From Sulfurimonas sp. (GTDB lineage Bacteria > Campylobacterota > Campylobacteria > Campylobacterales > Sulfurimonadaceae), in contig JAMORM010000108.1 of assembly GCA_027063585.1 (NCBI GenBank), forward strand, positions 1-5,662: a DNA stretch of 5,662 nucleotides, read 5' to 3'. Each line of letters starts with the position of its first letter. Within the stretch, counting starts at the first letter, position 1. Both the position numbers and the translations under genes were made by a program. Positions 1 to 5,662 of this stretch are shown here, piece after piece. Below the pieces are notes generated by a model, which worked only from the letters and a program-made list of their open reading frames with translations, was not told the origin of the DNA and searched no databases.

Positions 1-115
1 ACAGTACTGTTCAGATAATGCCGCGATGATAGGCAGAGTAGCCGTAGATATGTATAAACAAGGAATGTTCACTTCTTTAGAAGATTTAGAAATGACGCCA
101 AAAAGCAATATATAA
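1..115 (+). CDS. tsaD: tRNA N6-adenosine threonylcarbamoyltransferase, C-terminal end (partial)
   Basis: Only the last 37 codons are visible, read from base 2 to the TAA at 113-115. The 5' part lies outside the window. The fragment opens with [11 protein letters not shown], matching the conserved (F/Y)C(S/T)DNAAMI block near the C-terminus of TsaD (Gcp/YgjD/Kae1 family), followed by a short tail of the usual length. By family knowledge TsaD works with TsaB and TsaE to move the threonylcarbamoyl group from TC-AMP to A37 of ANN-decoding tRNAs, giving t6A, in the cytoplasm. The Asp of the SDN motif belongs to the metal/nucleotide site in this family. No terminator with a T-tract follows directly, and the next gene on this strand starts 275 bp downstream. 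The identification rests on this one motif and on length, so it is good but not absolute. Confidence 0.85.
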   Translation, partial: QYCSDNAAMIGRVAVDMYKQGMFTSLEDLEMTPKSNI

Positions 116-154
116 CTTAATCTATTCTTAATCAAAAAGATTTGTTCACTAAAT

Positions 155-185
155 AAGACAATTATTATCCGAATTAAAATATACT
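155..185 (+). promoter_or_regulatory. weak candidate promoter for tpx
   Basis: TATACT at 180-185 is the best -10-like hexamer upstream of tpx. The only -35-like match is AAGACA at 155-160, with a long 19-bp spacer. If it is used, transcription would start near 192 and the tpx mRNA would carry a leader of about 200 nt holding the inverted repeats at 234-340. TATAGA at 364-369 is too close to the start codon to be a better choice. This is a pattern match only. Confidence 0.25.
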
Positions 186-361
186 TCTCCCATCAAAACG
201 TTGAAGAGAAGTTTACGGCTTAAACTCCTCAAAAAAATGCAAGGCATTTTGGGCTTCCTGCCGAGGGAAACCTAGCGTTAGCGTAAACAAAGGAATTATT
301 TCCTTTGTTGTAACAAAAGGGAAATGAAAAAGGTTCCCTTAAATTTCAGGGTACTCCTTGA
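183..361 (+). repeat. structured intergenic element, possible decayed dispersed repeat
   Basis: This fills most of the 275-bp tsaD-tpx gap. It holds four successive inverted repeats: 183-189/206-212 (7 bp, ACTTCTC), 234-240/244-250 (7 bp, AAAATGC, 3-nt loop), 286-295/300-309 (10 bp, perfect) and 317-323/334-340 (7 bp, AAGGGAA). One + strand frame (224-361) reads like protein but is broken by TAA at 284-286 and 311-313. Its pieces include GLPAEGNLALA and TKELFPLL. From memory these resemble fragments of spurious small hypothetical proteins that recur in Campylobacterota genomes, which would make this one copy of a dispersed intergenic repeat. I cannot verify that here. Alternatives are a structured tpx 5' leader or a small RNA. 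None of the hairpins has a T-tract after it, so they do not look like ordinary terminators. Confidence 0.4.
286..309. other. perfect 10-bp hairpin upstream of tpx
   Basis: AACAAAGGAA (286-295) and TTCCTTTGTT (300-309) are exact reverse complements around the 4-nt loop TTAT. It is the strongest of the four inverted repeats in this intergenic region. The sequence after it on the + strand (GTAACAAAAG) has no T-run and the minus-strand side has none either, so an intrinsic terminator is unlikely. It could be an RNA stem in the tpx leader or an internal part of the repeat-like element. Confidence 0.5.
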
Positions 362-390
362 GGGTATAGAAGAAAATTAAAGGAAATTGA

Positions 391-897
391 ATGGCAACAA
401 CTAAATTCAAAGGTACAGACGTAGAGTTATTAGGAAATGAAGTAAATGTAGGCGATAAAGCTCCTGAGGTTAACGTTGTTAACTCAGAAGGCTTAGGTGA
501 TGTAAAAGTTGGTGGAGCGCAAGGCGAAAAACAACTTATAATTGTAGTTCCTTCTTTAGACACAGGTGTATGTGCTACTGAAACGCGTAATTTCAATGCA
601 AAAGCTGCAGAACTTGACGGTGTAAAAACTGTTGTTGTTTCTATGGACCTTCCATTTGCTGCAGGACGTTTTTGTTCAGCTGAGGGAATCGACAAATTAA
701 CTGTTGCTTCTGACTTCAGAAACAAAGATTTTGCAAACGCTTACGGCGTACTTTTAGGTGGTTCTCCACTTGCTGGTGTAACAGCTCGTGCTATCTTCGT
801 AATTGATGAAAACGGAATTGTAACTTACAAAGAAATCGTTCCTGAAATTACTGAAGAGCCTCAATATGATGCTGCAATAGAAGCTGCTAAAAAGTAA
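391..897 (+). CDS. tpx: thiol peroxidase (2-Cys atypical peroxiredoxin)
   Basis: Full-length Tpx of 168 aa, the usual size for the family. It reduces hydrogen peroxide and, in the characterised E. coli enzyme with a preference, alkyl hydroperoxides, taking electrons from thioredoxin. The peroxidatic cysteine C61 sits in PSLDTGVCATETRNF and the resolving cysteine C95 in DLPFAAGRFC, at the same positions as in E. coli Tpx. R133 in GVTARAIFVIDENG matches the conserved active-site arginine, and the C-terminal EITEEPQYDAAI block is typical. C61 and C95 are the only two cysteines, fitting an intramolecular disulfide cycle. No signal peptide is seen, which suggests a cytoplasmic enzyme, although some older reports place Tpx in the periplasm. 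The ATG at 391 follows AAGGAA at 380-385 with 5-nt spacing. The gene appears monocistronic: hairpins follow it and the next gene has its own promoter. Confidence 0.97.
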   Translation: MATTKFKGTDVELLGNEVNVGDKAPEVNVVNSEGLGDVKVGGAQGEKQLIIVVPSLDTGVCATETRNFNAKAAELDGVKTVVVSMDLPFAAGRFCSAEGIDKLTVASDFRNKDFANAYGVLLGGSPLAGVTARAIFVIDENGIVTYKEIVPEITEEPQYDAAIEAAKK

Positions 898-910
898 TTA
901 ATTTCTCTTC

Positions 911-929
911 TTGCCGCCATTGGTGGCAA
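911..929 (+). terminator. GC-rich hairpin after tpx, possible terminator
   Basis: TTGCCGCC (911-918) pairs with GGTGGCAA (922-929) through eight pairs, one of them G-T, around the loop ATT. An outer CTTC (907-910) can pair with GAAG (934-937) across a short bulge. It begins 13 bp after the tpx stop codon, the expected place for a terminator. The bases directly after it are A-rich rather than T-rich, and the first T-run is at 951-954, so it is atypical. It may instead stabilise the tpx 3' end. Confidence 0.4.
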
Positions 930-966
930 AAATGAAGTGAGTATATCTCATTTTATTTCTCCTTCT

Positions 967-997
967 GTTTACATTTTGAATAATTCAAAATGTAAAC
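967..997. other. perfect 14-bp inverted repeat (terminator or operator)
   Basis: GTTTACATTTTGAA (967-980) and TTCAAAATGTAAAC (984-997) are exact reverse complements around the loop TAA. As RNA it would be a long AU-rich stem followed by TTTATCT, so it could be a second, weak terminator behind tpx. As DNA it is a near-continuous 31-bp palindrome lying 42 bp upstream of the TGATATAAT promoter element of the next gene, a plausible operator position. The sequence alone does not decide between them. Confidence 0.5.
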
Positions 998-1038
998 TTT
1001 ATCTAACCAAAAAATTTAACAATTCCTCCAAAAATCTC

Positions 1039-1047
1039 TGATATAAT
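1039..1047 (+). promoter_or_regulatory. extended -10 promoter of the outer-membrane protein gene
   Basis: TGATATAAT is an exact TGn-TATAAT extended -10 element, with the hexamer at 1042-1047. It lies 26 bp before the start codon, giving a predicted transcription start near 1054 and a short leader of about 20 nt. No good -35 box is present: ACAATT at 1019-1024 is the hexamer at 17-bp spacing. Weak -35 boxes are usual for sigma-70-type promoters in Campylobacterota. The ribosome binding site TGAGG (1064-1068) follows. Confidence 0.65.
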
Positions 1048-1073
1048 AAACAAAATTATTTAATGAGGTTATT

Positions 1074-1826
1074 ATGAAAAAAATTCTATCTGCTATGGCT
1101 GTGAGTGCAATATTAACGGCTTCAGTTTATGCTGATCTTACAAAAGTTGAAATTGGTGCAGGTGCATGGGCACAAACACCCTCAGGAACAGCCAATTATG
1201 ACAGAGGCTTAGGCGTAACGGGTACAAATACGTTTGATGAAACTAAAGATACCTCTGCCTATGTATGGATGCTTGTAAAACATCCGATTCCGATACTGCC
1301 GAACATAAGACTTGAATACACAAGTATTCATGCAACAGGTAAAGCAAGCGGTTCATGGAATGGTTTAATTGCACCTGCAAATACTAACAGTGTTTTAGAT
1401 ATTAAAGAGTATGATATTATTCCGTATTATAATCTTTTAGACAATACATTTTGGACAACACTTGATTTAGGGATTGATATAAAAGTAATGGATTTGGACT
1501 ACAAAGTAGAACCAAACGGAACATTTACAGGATATGAAGATACTTATACAGCACCTATTCCACTTTTATATGCACGAGTGAGAGTAGAAATTCCAGCAAC
1601 AAATATTGGACTTGAAGGTGATGCAAAGTATGTAACAACAGGTTCATCGACTATATATGATGCACGCGTAAAAGTTGATTATACTTTTGATATCTCACCG
1701 GTTGTGCAACCTGCTCTTGAAATCGGTTATAGAGCGCAAAAAATTAAAATAGATGAAAATGATGAGGATGTTAAAACAGATATGGATTTTTCAGGCTTTT
1801 ATGCAGGTTTAATGCTTCGTTTTTAA
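1074..1826 (+). CDS. secreted outer-membrane beta-barrel protein, TIGR04219-like
   Basis: A 250-aa protein of unproven function. The N-terminus is a Sec signal peptide: MKK, a hydrophobic run to about residue 16, and a likely cleavage site after Val-Tyr-Ala (A20/D21). The mature part opens with a GAGAW beta-strand-like segment. It continues with alternating hydrophobic/polar stretches rich in Tyr, Asp and Thr and ends in a strand finishing GLMLRF. A C-terminal Phe is the BAM recognition signature of outer-membrane barrels. About 230 mature residues would fit an 8- to 10-strand barrel. Overall it resembles the TIGR04219 family of small outer-membrane proteins from Campylobacterota and marine Gammaproteobacteria, assigned from memory and so tentative. 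The mature protein has no cysteine. The ATG at 1074 follows TGAGG (1064-1068) at 5-nt spacing. It has its own promoter and is followed by a hairpin, so it is probably a single-gene unit. It could be a narrow pore, an adhesin or a structural barrel. Confidence 0.75.
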   Translation: MKKILSAMAVSAILTASVYADLTKVEIGAGAWAQTPSGTANYDRGLGVTGTNTFDETKDTSAYVWMLVKHPIPILPNIRLEYTSIHATGKASGSWNGLIAPANTNSVLDIKEYDIIPYYNLLDNTFWTTLDLGIDIKVMDLDYKVEPNGTFTGYEDTYTAPIPLLYARVRVEIPATNIGLEGDAKYVTTGSSTIYDARVKVDYTFDISPVVQPALEIGYRAQKIKIDENDEDVKTDMDFSGFYAGLMLRF

Positions 1827-1843
1827 GAAAGTAACAATGGTCG

Positions 1844-1899
1844 GCACTAAAGTAGCGATTCCGAAGAGCTAAGGAACCCAGACCTCAGTCTGGGTTGAA
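1844..1899 (+). repeat. possible dispersed repeat carrying the inter-operon hairpin
   Basis: The 84-bp gap between the two convergent genes is less AT-rich than the other gaps. The + strand frame from TAA (1848-1850) to TGA (1896-1898) reads SSDSEELRNPDLSLG and ends just after the hairpin. I recall short spurious peptides ending in a similar RNPDL-LG string near hairpins in related genomes, which would make this a repeated intergenic element. That is from memory and is not shown by this window. Confidence 0.3.
1875..1896. terminator. hairpin between convergent genes, likely bidirectional terminator
   Basis: AACCCAGAC (1875-1883) and GTCTGGGTT (1888-1896) form a perfect 9-bp stem with the 4-nt loop CTCA. 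It sits between the stop of the outer-membrane protein gene (1826, + strand) and the stop of murB (1911, minus strand), where a shared terminator is expected. The + strand continues GAATTGCTTTT, so the T-run begins 7 nt after the stem. The minus-strand side reads CCTTAGCTCTT. Neither tail is a classic T-tract, so efficiency is uncertain. Confidence 0.6.
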
Positions 1900-1910
1900 T
1901 TGCTTTTACG

Positions 1911-2711
1911 TTAAAAGAGTGTTTTTGCTTCTGTGTCCAAAATGACGATTTCCAATTCTAATTTTATTTCAAATGCTTCAAAGACTCTTTTTTGTGCTTC
2001 ATTTATAAGAAAAACGGCATCTTCAAAAGTGCCATTGCCATGATTGACTAAAAAATTTGCATGTTTTGTACTAAATTCCATATTGCCAACTTTTTTTCCC
2101 TTGAGTCCGACTGCTTCTATGAGCCTTCCCGCATAATCTCCCTCGGGATTTTTAAAACAGCTTCCGGCACTAGGAGTAGAGGGTTGATTTGCACGCATTT
2201 TTTTAAACATAGCGACTTTATCTTGATTAAATCCATGTTCTATGTGAAAAGCTGCTTCAAGTATAGGTTCATTAATATTTGTAAATCTATAACCAAAGAC
2301 AATATCTTCTTTATGTTTTGTACTGCAAGGTGTTGTTATGTATTTGAGATTATTGAAAATTTCAAACTCTTTTAATCCCGCATTCATATAGACAAGCCCG
2401 CCGAGTTTTCCCGGAAGATGAGAAACAAACTCAAAGTTTGCAATATTGTGTTTTTTACAAAAAGAGGCAATTTTTCCTGAAGGCGTAGCTCCACCGATTT
2501 TTAGTAGGTTATTTTCTATTTTTATATAATCATATTGTTTGTCAAGCATCATCAGTTTTGGGGGATTTGGTCCGACTAGAGCGTTGTTACATGCGCCTAT
2601 AAGGTAATAATCATTGATATCTTCAAAATTATCTTGCAAAAGAGCGATATCAATAATGTCTCCGATTTTAAAAGAGGAGTACTTTGAAAAATCAATAGTT
2701 TTAAACTGCAT
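1911..2711 (-). CDS. murB: UDP-N-acetylenolpyruvoylglucosamine reductase
   Basis: A 266-aa FAD enzyme that uses NADPH to reduce UDP-GlcNAc-enolpyruvate to UDP-MurNAc, the second committed step of cytoplasmic peptidoglycan precursor synthesis. The N-terminal FAD-binding part has LIGACNNALVG (38-47), a variant of the usual GxGSN loop, and HLPGKLGGLVYMNAG (98-112), the family's (I/L)PGxxGG.xxMNAG block. The second half holds FGYRFT with R142, SAGSCFKNPEGD with the proton-donating S184, and LELEI with E254. These correspond to R159, S229 and E325 of E. coli MurB. The size fits the shorter MurB type found in Campylobacterota rather than the ~340-aa E. coli form. Its ATG overlaps the stop of fliQ by one base (TAATG), so it is last in a three-gene operon and probably translated by coupling, with only a GAG as Shine-Dalgarno. 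The hairpin at 1875-1896 follows it. Confidence 0.95.
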   Translation of the reverse strand: MQFKTIDFSKYSSFKIGDIIDIALLQDNFEDINDYYLIGACNNALVGPNPPKLMMLDKQYDYIKIENNLLKIGGATPSGKIASFCKKHNIANFEFVSHLPGKLGGLVYMNAGLKEFEIFNNLKYITTPCSTKHKEDIVFGYRFTNINEPILEAAFHIEHGFNQDKVAMFKKMRANQPSTPSAGSCFKNPEGDYAGRLIEAVGLKGKKVGNMEFSTKHANFLVNHGNGTFEDAVFLINEAQKRVFEAFEIKLELEIVILDTEAKTLF

Positions 2712-2977
2712 TACTCAACAAATGAAGGAATCATATTAAAAACACCGACAGAGAAGTCTGTCATTTCGTTGAGCATCCATGGCATAGTAAGTACAATGAC
2801 TATAACAACACCTATAATTTTTGGAATAAAAGAGAGAGTCATTTCGTTGATTTGGGTTGTTGCTTGAAAAATACTCACAGCAAGTCCTAAAAACATTCCT
2901 GTCAGTAACCCGGGAAGTGCTAAATAGAGTGCTATTTGAAATGTTTGTACGCCCAAACCTATGAGTTTTTCTTCCAT
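2711..2977 (-). CDS. fliQ: flagellar export apparatus protein FliQ
   Basis: An 88-aa inner-membrane protein of the normal FliQ length. With FliP and FliR it builds the export gate of the flagellar type III secretion system; in solved structures the stoichiometry is five FliP, four FliQ and one FliR. Two hydrophobic segments are visible, about residues 15-37 and 52-69. The conserved stretch SIFQATTQINEMTLSFIPKI lies at 35-54 between and into them. No other flagellar gene is in the window, which fits the scattered flagellar genes of Campylobacterota. It is translationally coupled on both sides: its ATG overlaps the mqnD stop by one base and its TAA overlaps the murB ATG by one base. A purine-rich AGAGAG inside the end of mqnD (complement of 2983-2988), five bases from the ATG, can serve as its ribosome binding site. 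The injectisome homologue SctS is excluded only by context and sequence feel. Confidence 0.95.
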   Translation of the reverse strand: MEEKLIGLGVQTFQIALYLALPGLLTGMFLGLAVSIFQATTQINEMTLSFIPKIIGVVIVIVLTMPWMLNEMTDFSVGVFNMIPSFVE

Positions 2978-3840
2978 TATGACTCTCTTAGATCCGTGTA
3001 CTCAGTGGGAATAAGATAATCATGAACATTGACAGGTTTGTCATAAAATCCATGTTTATAGCCGATTTCAAAGAGTTTATTGATAGCTTTATATTGAATA
3101 TCGCTTAGTGTAATAGAATCATCATTTGCATAAAGCTCAAGATATTTTTCTAGTGTTTGTCCATCTATGCGAACCAAATCACGTTCTAACAACATTGCCG
3201 AGAGTCTCTCTTTGTGGTCACGGGCAACCTGAACCGCTTTTGTAAGTGTTGCTTCATAATCAATTGCTTTATTTAGAGGCAGTGAGCGGCGGATTGCCAT
3301 ACCACCAAGCGGCAGTGGTAAATCTTTTCCGGCAAGTTCCTGCCAAATATCCCACATTTCACGCTCTACTTCAAGTTCATCCGCAAAAGTTAAAATACTT
3401 TCATGGATGAGCACTCCTGCATCAACTTTTCCCTCTTTAACGGCATCTTCAATTTCTAAAAAATTCATGTATGTGATGCGTGCATCAGGGTAGGCAATAC
3501 GAAAAAGCATGGCATTTGTTGTATGCTCTCCGCTTAGGGCCACTTTGAAGTTACGTTTGAGTTTTTGACCTTTTCTCTTAATTACTTTAGGACCATAGCC
3601 CTCACCAAAACTTACAGCGGTCCTCAGCGGTGCATATTCTTCTTTTATATGTGGATAGAGCGCAAAACTGATGGCTACAATGTCGTATACGCCGTTAAGG
3701 GCATCTTCGTTAAGTGTCTGAATATCTTTTGCAATGTTGTCAAATTGCGTATCTTTCATATCTACCCAGCCAAATTTGATGGCATAGTACATAAAAATAT
3801 CGTCGGCGTCTGGTGAATGGGCTATAAGAGTTTTTTTCAT
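2977..3840 (-). CDS. mqnD: 1,4-dihydroxy-6-naphthoate synthase (futalosine menaquinone pathway)
   Basis: A 287-aa protein with the periplasmic-binding-protein-like fold of the MqnA/MqnD family but no signal peptide, so cytoplasmic. MqnD converts cyclic dehypoxanthine futalosine to 1,4-dihydroxy-6-naphthoate in the alternative menaquinone route of Campylobacterota. MqnD-type landmarks are HSPDADDIFMYYA (8-20), SGEHTTNAML (103-112), LIHES with H146 (the His proposed as catalytic base in the Thermus enzyme) and LPLPLGGMAIRRSL (174-187). The last block and the IHE motif favour MqnD over MqnA. It is the first gene of the mqnD-fliQ-murB operon and overlaps fliQ by one base. The ATG at 3840 gives the conserved N-terminus directly, but the bases before it (AGTTAAAATTAATTT on the minus strand) hold no Shine-Dalgarno, so initiation may rely on an unstructured AU-rich leader. 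I could not identify a convincing promoter for it; TATACA (complement of 3861-3866) is a weak -10 candidate. Confidence 0.88.
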   Translation of the reverse strand: MKKTLIAHSPDADDIFMYYAIKFGWVDMKDTQFDNIAKDIQTLNEDALNGVYDIVAISFALYPHIKEEYAPLRTAVSFGEGYGPKVIKRKGQKLKRNFKVALSGEHTTNAMLFRIAYPDARITYMNFLEIEDAVKEGKVDAGVLIHESILTFADELEVEREMWDIWQELAGKDLPLPLGGMAIRRSLPLNKAIDYEATLTKAVQVARDHKERLSAMLLERDLVRIDGQTLEKYLELYANDDSITLSDIQYKAINKLFEIGYKHGFYDKPVNVHDYLIPTEYTDLRES

Positions 3841-3900
3841 AAATTAATTTTAACTAAAGATGTATAAGTCTTTACTTTATTTAGATAAAATCTCATAATA

Positions 3901-3912
3901 TTTACATGTAAA
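3901..3912. promoter_or_regulatory. 12-bp palindrome between mqnD and recA
   Basis: TTTACATGTAAA is a perfect palindrome, 61 bp from the mqnD start and 98 bp from the recA start, just upstream of the proposed recA -35 box. Its half-sites TTTACA/TGTAAA also occur within the arms of the inverted repeat at 967-997. It could be a regulator-binding site, but in such AT-rich sequence a palindrome of this length can arise by chance. Confidence 0.3.
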
Positions 3913-3918
3913 AAGAAT

Positions 3919-3948
3919 TTGATTAAAAATATGACAAAATGACATAAT
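3919..3948 (+). promoter_or_regulatory. candidate recA promoter
   Basis: TTGATT (3919-3924) and CATAAT (3943-3948) are separated by 18 bp, and the -10 carries the upstream TGn extension (TG at 3940-3941). That is the same extended -10 style as the promoter at 1039-1047. It would give a recA leader of about 55 nt. Two ATGACA direct repeats (3931-3936, 3939-3944) overlap it. A second -10-like TAAAAT lies at 3974-3979 but lacks a partner -35. No SOS box of the CTG-N10-CAG or GAAC-N4-GTTC type is visible in 3841-4010, consistent with the general absence of LexA in Campylobacterota. Confidence 0.5.
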
Positions 3949-4010
3949 TTTAATCTCGTTGATGAAATTTACATAAAATAAGTCTAAATTTCATAATAAG
4001 TGAGTCCAAC

Positions 4011-5048
4011 ATGGATGCAAATAAACAAAAATCATTAGACTTGGCGATGAAGCAGATAGATAAAGCCTTTGGAAAAGGTGCTCTGATGCGCCTTGGCGAC
4101 AAAGATATTGTGCCTATACAGTCAATCAGTACAGGTTCGTTGGGACTTGATTTAGCACTGGGTATAGGAGGAGTTCCTCAAGGTAGAGTAGTCGAAATAT
4201 ATGGACCGGAGAGTTCAGGGAAAACAACATTGGCATTGCAGATAACAGCAGAATGTCAAAAAAGCGGTGGAGTTTGTGCTTTTATAGATGCGGAGCATGC
4301 TCTTGATGTTATTTATGCAAAAAATCTCGGTGTAGATATTGATAATTTATTGGTCTCTCAGCCTGATTACGGCGAACAGGCACTTGATATTGTTGAAACT
4401 ATTGCAAGAAGTGGTGCTATTGACTTAATAGTTATAGATTCAGTGGCAGCACTCACACCAAAAGTTGAGCTTGAGGGTGAAATGAATGATCAACAAGTTG
4501 GTGTGCAGGCTCGTTTAATGTCTAAGGCATTGAGAAAACTCACCGGTGTTTTAAGTAAAATGAACTGTACGGTTATATTTATTAACCAGATTCGTATGAA
4601 AATAGGAATGATGGGGTATGGTTCGCCAGAGACGACAACAGGTGGAAATGCTTTGAAATTTTACGCTTCAGTACGCATAGATGTGCGTCGTATTGCTTCA
4701 CTAAAACAGGGTGAGAGTCAAATTGGTAACAGAGTAAAAGCAAAAGTTATAAAAAATAAAGTAGCCCCTCCTTTTCGTCAGGCAGAATTTGATATAATGT
4801 TCGGAGAAGGAATTTCCAAAGAAGGTGAGCTTGTTGATTATGGTGTCAAACTTGACATTGTAGATAAAAGCGGAGCTTGGTTTTCTTATGGAGAGACTAA
4901 ACTCGGTCAAGGCCGCGAAAATGTGAAGGCAAAGTTTAAAGATGAGCCGGAATTAGCGAATGAGATTGAAGAGAAGATTAAACAGGCTATGGGTATGAGC
5001 TCGCTTATGACGATGGATACTTCTGATATAGCAGAAGCTGACGCATAA
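4011..5048 (+). CDS. recA: recombinase RecA
   Basis: Full-length RecA of 345 aa. It forms ATP-dependent filaments on single-stranded DNA and carries out homology search and strand exchange in recombinational repair. The Walker A motif GPESSGKT is at 65-72 (K71, T72), the catalytic glutamate E95 lies in FIDAEHALD, and Walker B is LIVIDS with D143. The DNA-binding loop L1 region starts at [10 protein letters not shown] (155-164). Loop L2 follows the INQIR motif (191-195, with N192 and Q193) and includes [15 protein letters not shown] (204-218). The C-terminal domain ends with a short acidic tail (AEADA), as in most RecAs. No intein or insertion is present. The ATG at 4011 has only a weak ribosome binding site (AAGTGAG, 3998-4004). 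It is transcribed divergently from mqnD and is followed 40 bp later by eno. With no LexA box in front, induction by DNA damage through classical SOS is unlikely. Confidence 0.99.
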   Translation: MDANKQKSLDLAMKQIDKAFGKGALMRLGDKDIVPIQSISTGSLGLDLALGIGGVPQGRVVEIYGPESSGKTTLALQITAECQKSGGVCAFIDAEHALDVIYAKNLGVDIDNLLVSQPDYGEQALDIVETIARSGAIDLIVIDSVAALTPKVELEGEMNDQQVGVQARLMSKALRKLTGVLSKMNCTVIFINQIRMKIGMMGYGSPETTTGGNALKFYASVRIDVRRIASLKQGESQIGNRVKAKVIKNKVAPPFRQAEFDIMFGEGISKEGELVDYGVKLDIVDKSGAWFSYGETKLGQGRENVKAKFKDEPELANEIEEKIKQAMGMSSLMTMDTSDIAEADA

Positions 5049-5067
5049 GAAGCCTTTGTTATTTTAA

Positions 5068-5662
<595 letters not shown>

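Noticed and set aside
237..275. 12-codon frame starting MQGILGF
   Set aside because: It has no ribosome binding site, is very short, and lies within the inverted repeats of the intergenic element.
324..380. 18-codon frame (MKKVPLNF...) just before tpx, as a possible leader peptide
   Set aside because: The purine-rich AAGGGA ends only one base before the ATG, too close to serve as a ribosome binding site. The frame has no regulatory codon run and falls in the repeat-like region.
339..725. 128-codon minus-strand open frame opposite tpx
   Set aside because: It lies antisense over tpx, whose active-site residues are intact. The composition is Ser/Pro/Thr-rich, as expected from an antisense frame.
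944..956. Small inverted repeat after tpx (TGAG...CTCA region)
   Set aside because: It has only a 4-bp stem, too short to distinguish from chance.
2061..2375. 104-codon + strand open frame opposite murB
   Set aside because: It is antisense to a complete murB, Phe/Cys/Ile-rich, and has no recognisable motif.
3565..3816. 83-codon + strand open frame opposite mqnD
   Set aside because: It is antisense to conserved MqnD coding sequence, with no motif or good ribosome binding site.
3931..3944. ATGACA direct repeats as an iteron or regulator site
   Set aside because: There are only two 6-bp copies 8 bp apart in AT-rich sequence overlapping the recA promoter. That is too little to support an origin or an operator.
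4701..4910. 69-codon minus-strand open frame opposite recA
   Set aside because: It is an antisense shadow of recA with shadow-like Phe/Tyr-rich composition.

Overview
The window is about 5.7 kb of AT-rich bacterial chromosome, almost certainly from a Campylobacterota (Epsilonproteobacteria) member, most likely a Sulfurimonas-like sulfur or hydrogen oxidiser. The assignment rests on the protein sequences (RecA, MurB, FliQ and an MqnD of the futalosine menaquinone pathway), on a recA-eno pair lying next to fliQ-murB (an arrangement I recall from Campylobacter relatives but could not check), and on promoters that look like extended -10 boxes with poor -35 boxes. The genus is inference.

Layout: the last 37 codons of tsaD (+) open the window. 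A 275-bp intergenic region follows, with four successive inverted repeats and a decayed coding-like stretch. Then come tpx (thiol peroxidase, +), a 176-bp gap with two hairpins and a clear TGnTATAAT promoter, and a secreted outer-membrane beta-barrel protein (+). A perfect 9-bp hairpin separates this gene from a convergent three-gene operon on the minus strand. In transcription order that operon is mqnD, fliQ and murB, each junction being a one-base TAATG overlap. A 170-bp divergent promoter region separates mqnD from recA (+), which is followed 40 bp later by eno (+), cut by the window end after 191 codons.

All genes are housekeeping or common accessory functions: tRNA t6A modification, peroxide defence, an outer-membrane protein, menaquinone and peptidoglycan synthesis, flagellar export, recombination and glycolysis. 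All complete genes are intact, with their key residues present where the family is known. I found no mobile element, CRISPR array, tRNA, rRNA, toxin-antitoxin or defence locus, and no convincing undescribed system. The most interesting material is intergenic: the structured, repeat-like sequence before tpx, a perfect 14-bp inverted repeat before the outer-membrane protein gene, a 12-bp palindrome between mqnD and recA with the same TTTACA/TGTAAA ends, and a second repeat-like element carrying the hairpin after the outer-membrane protein gene.
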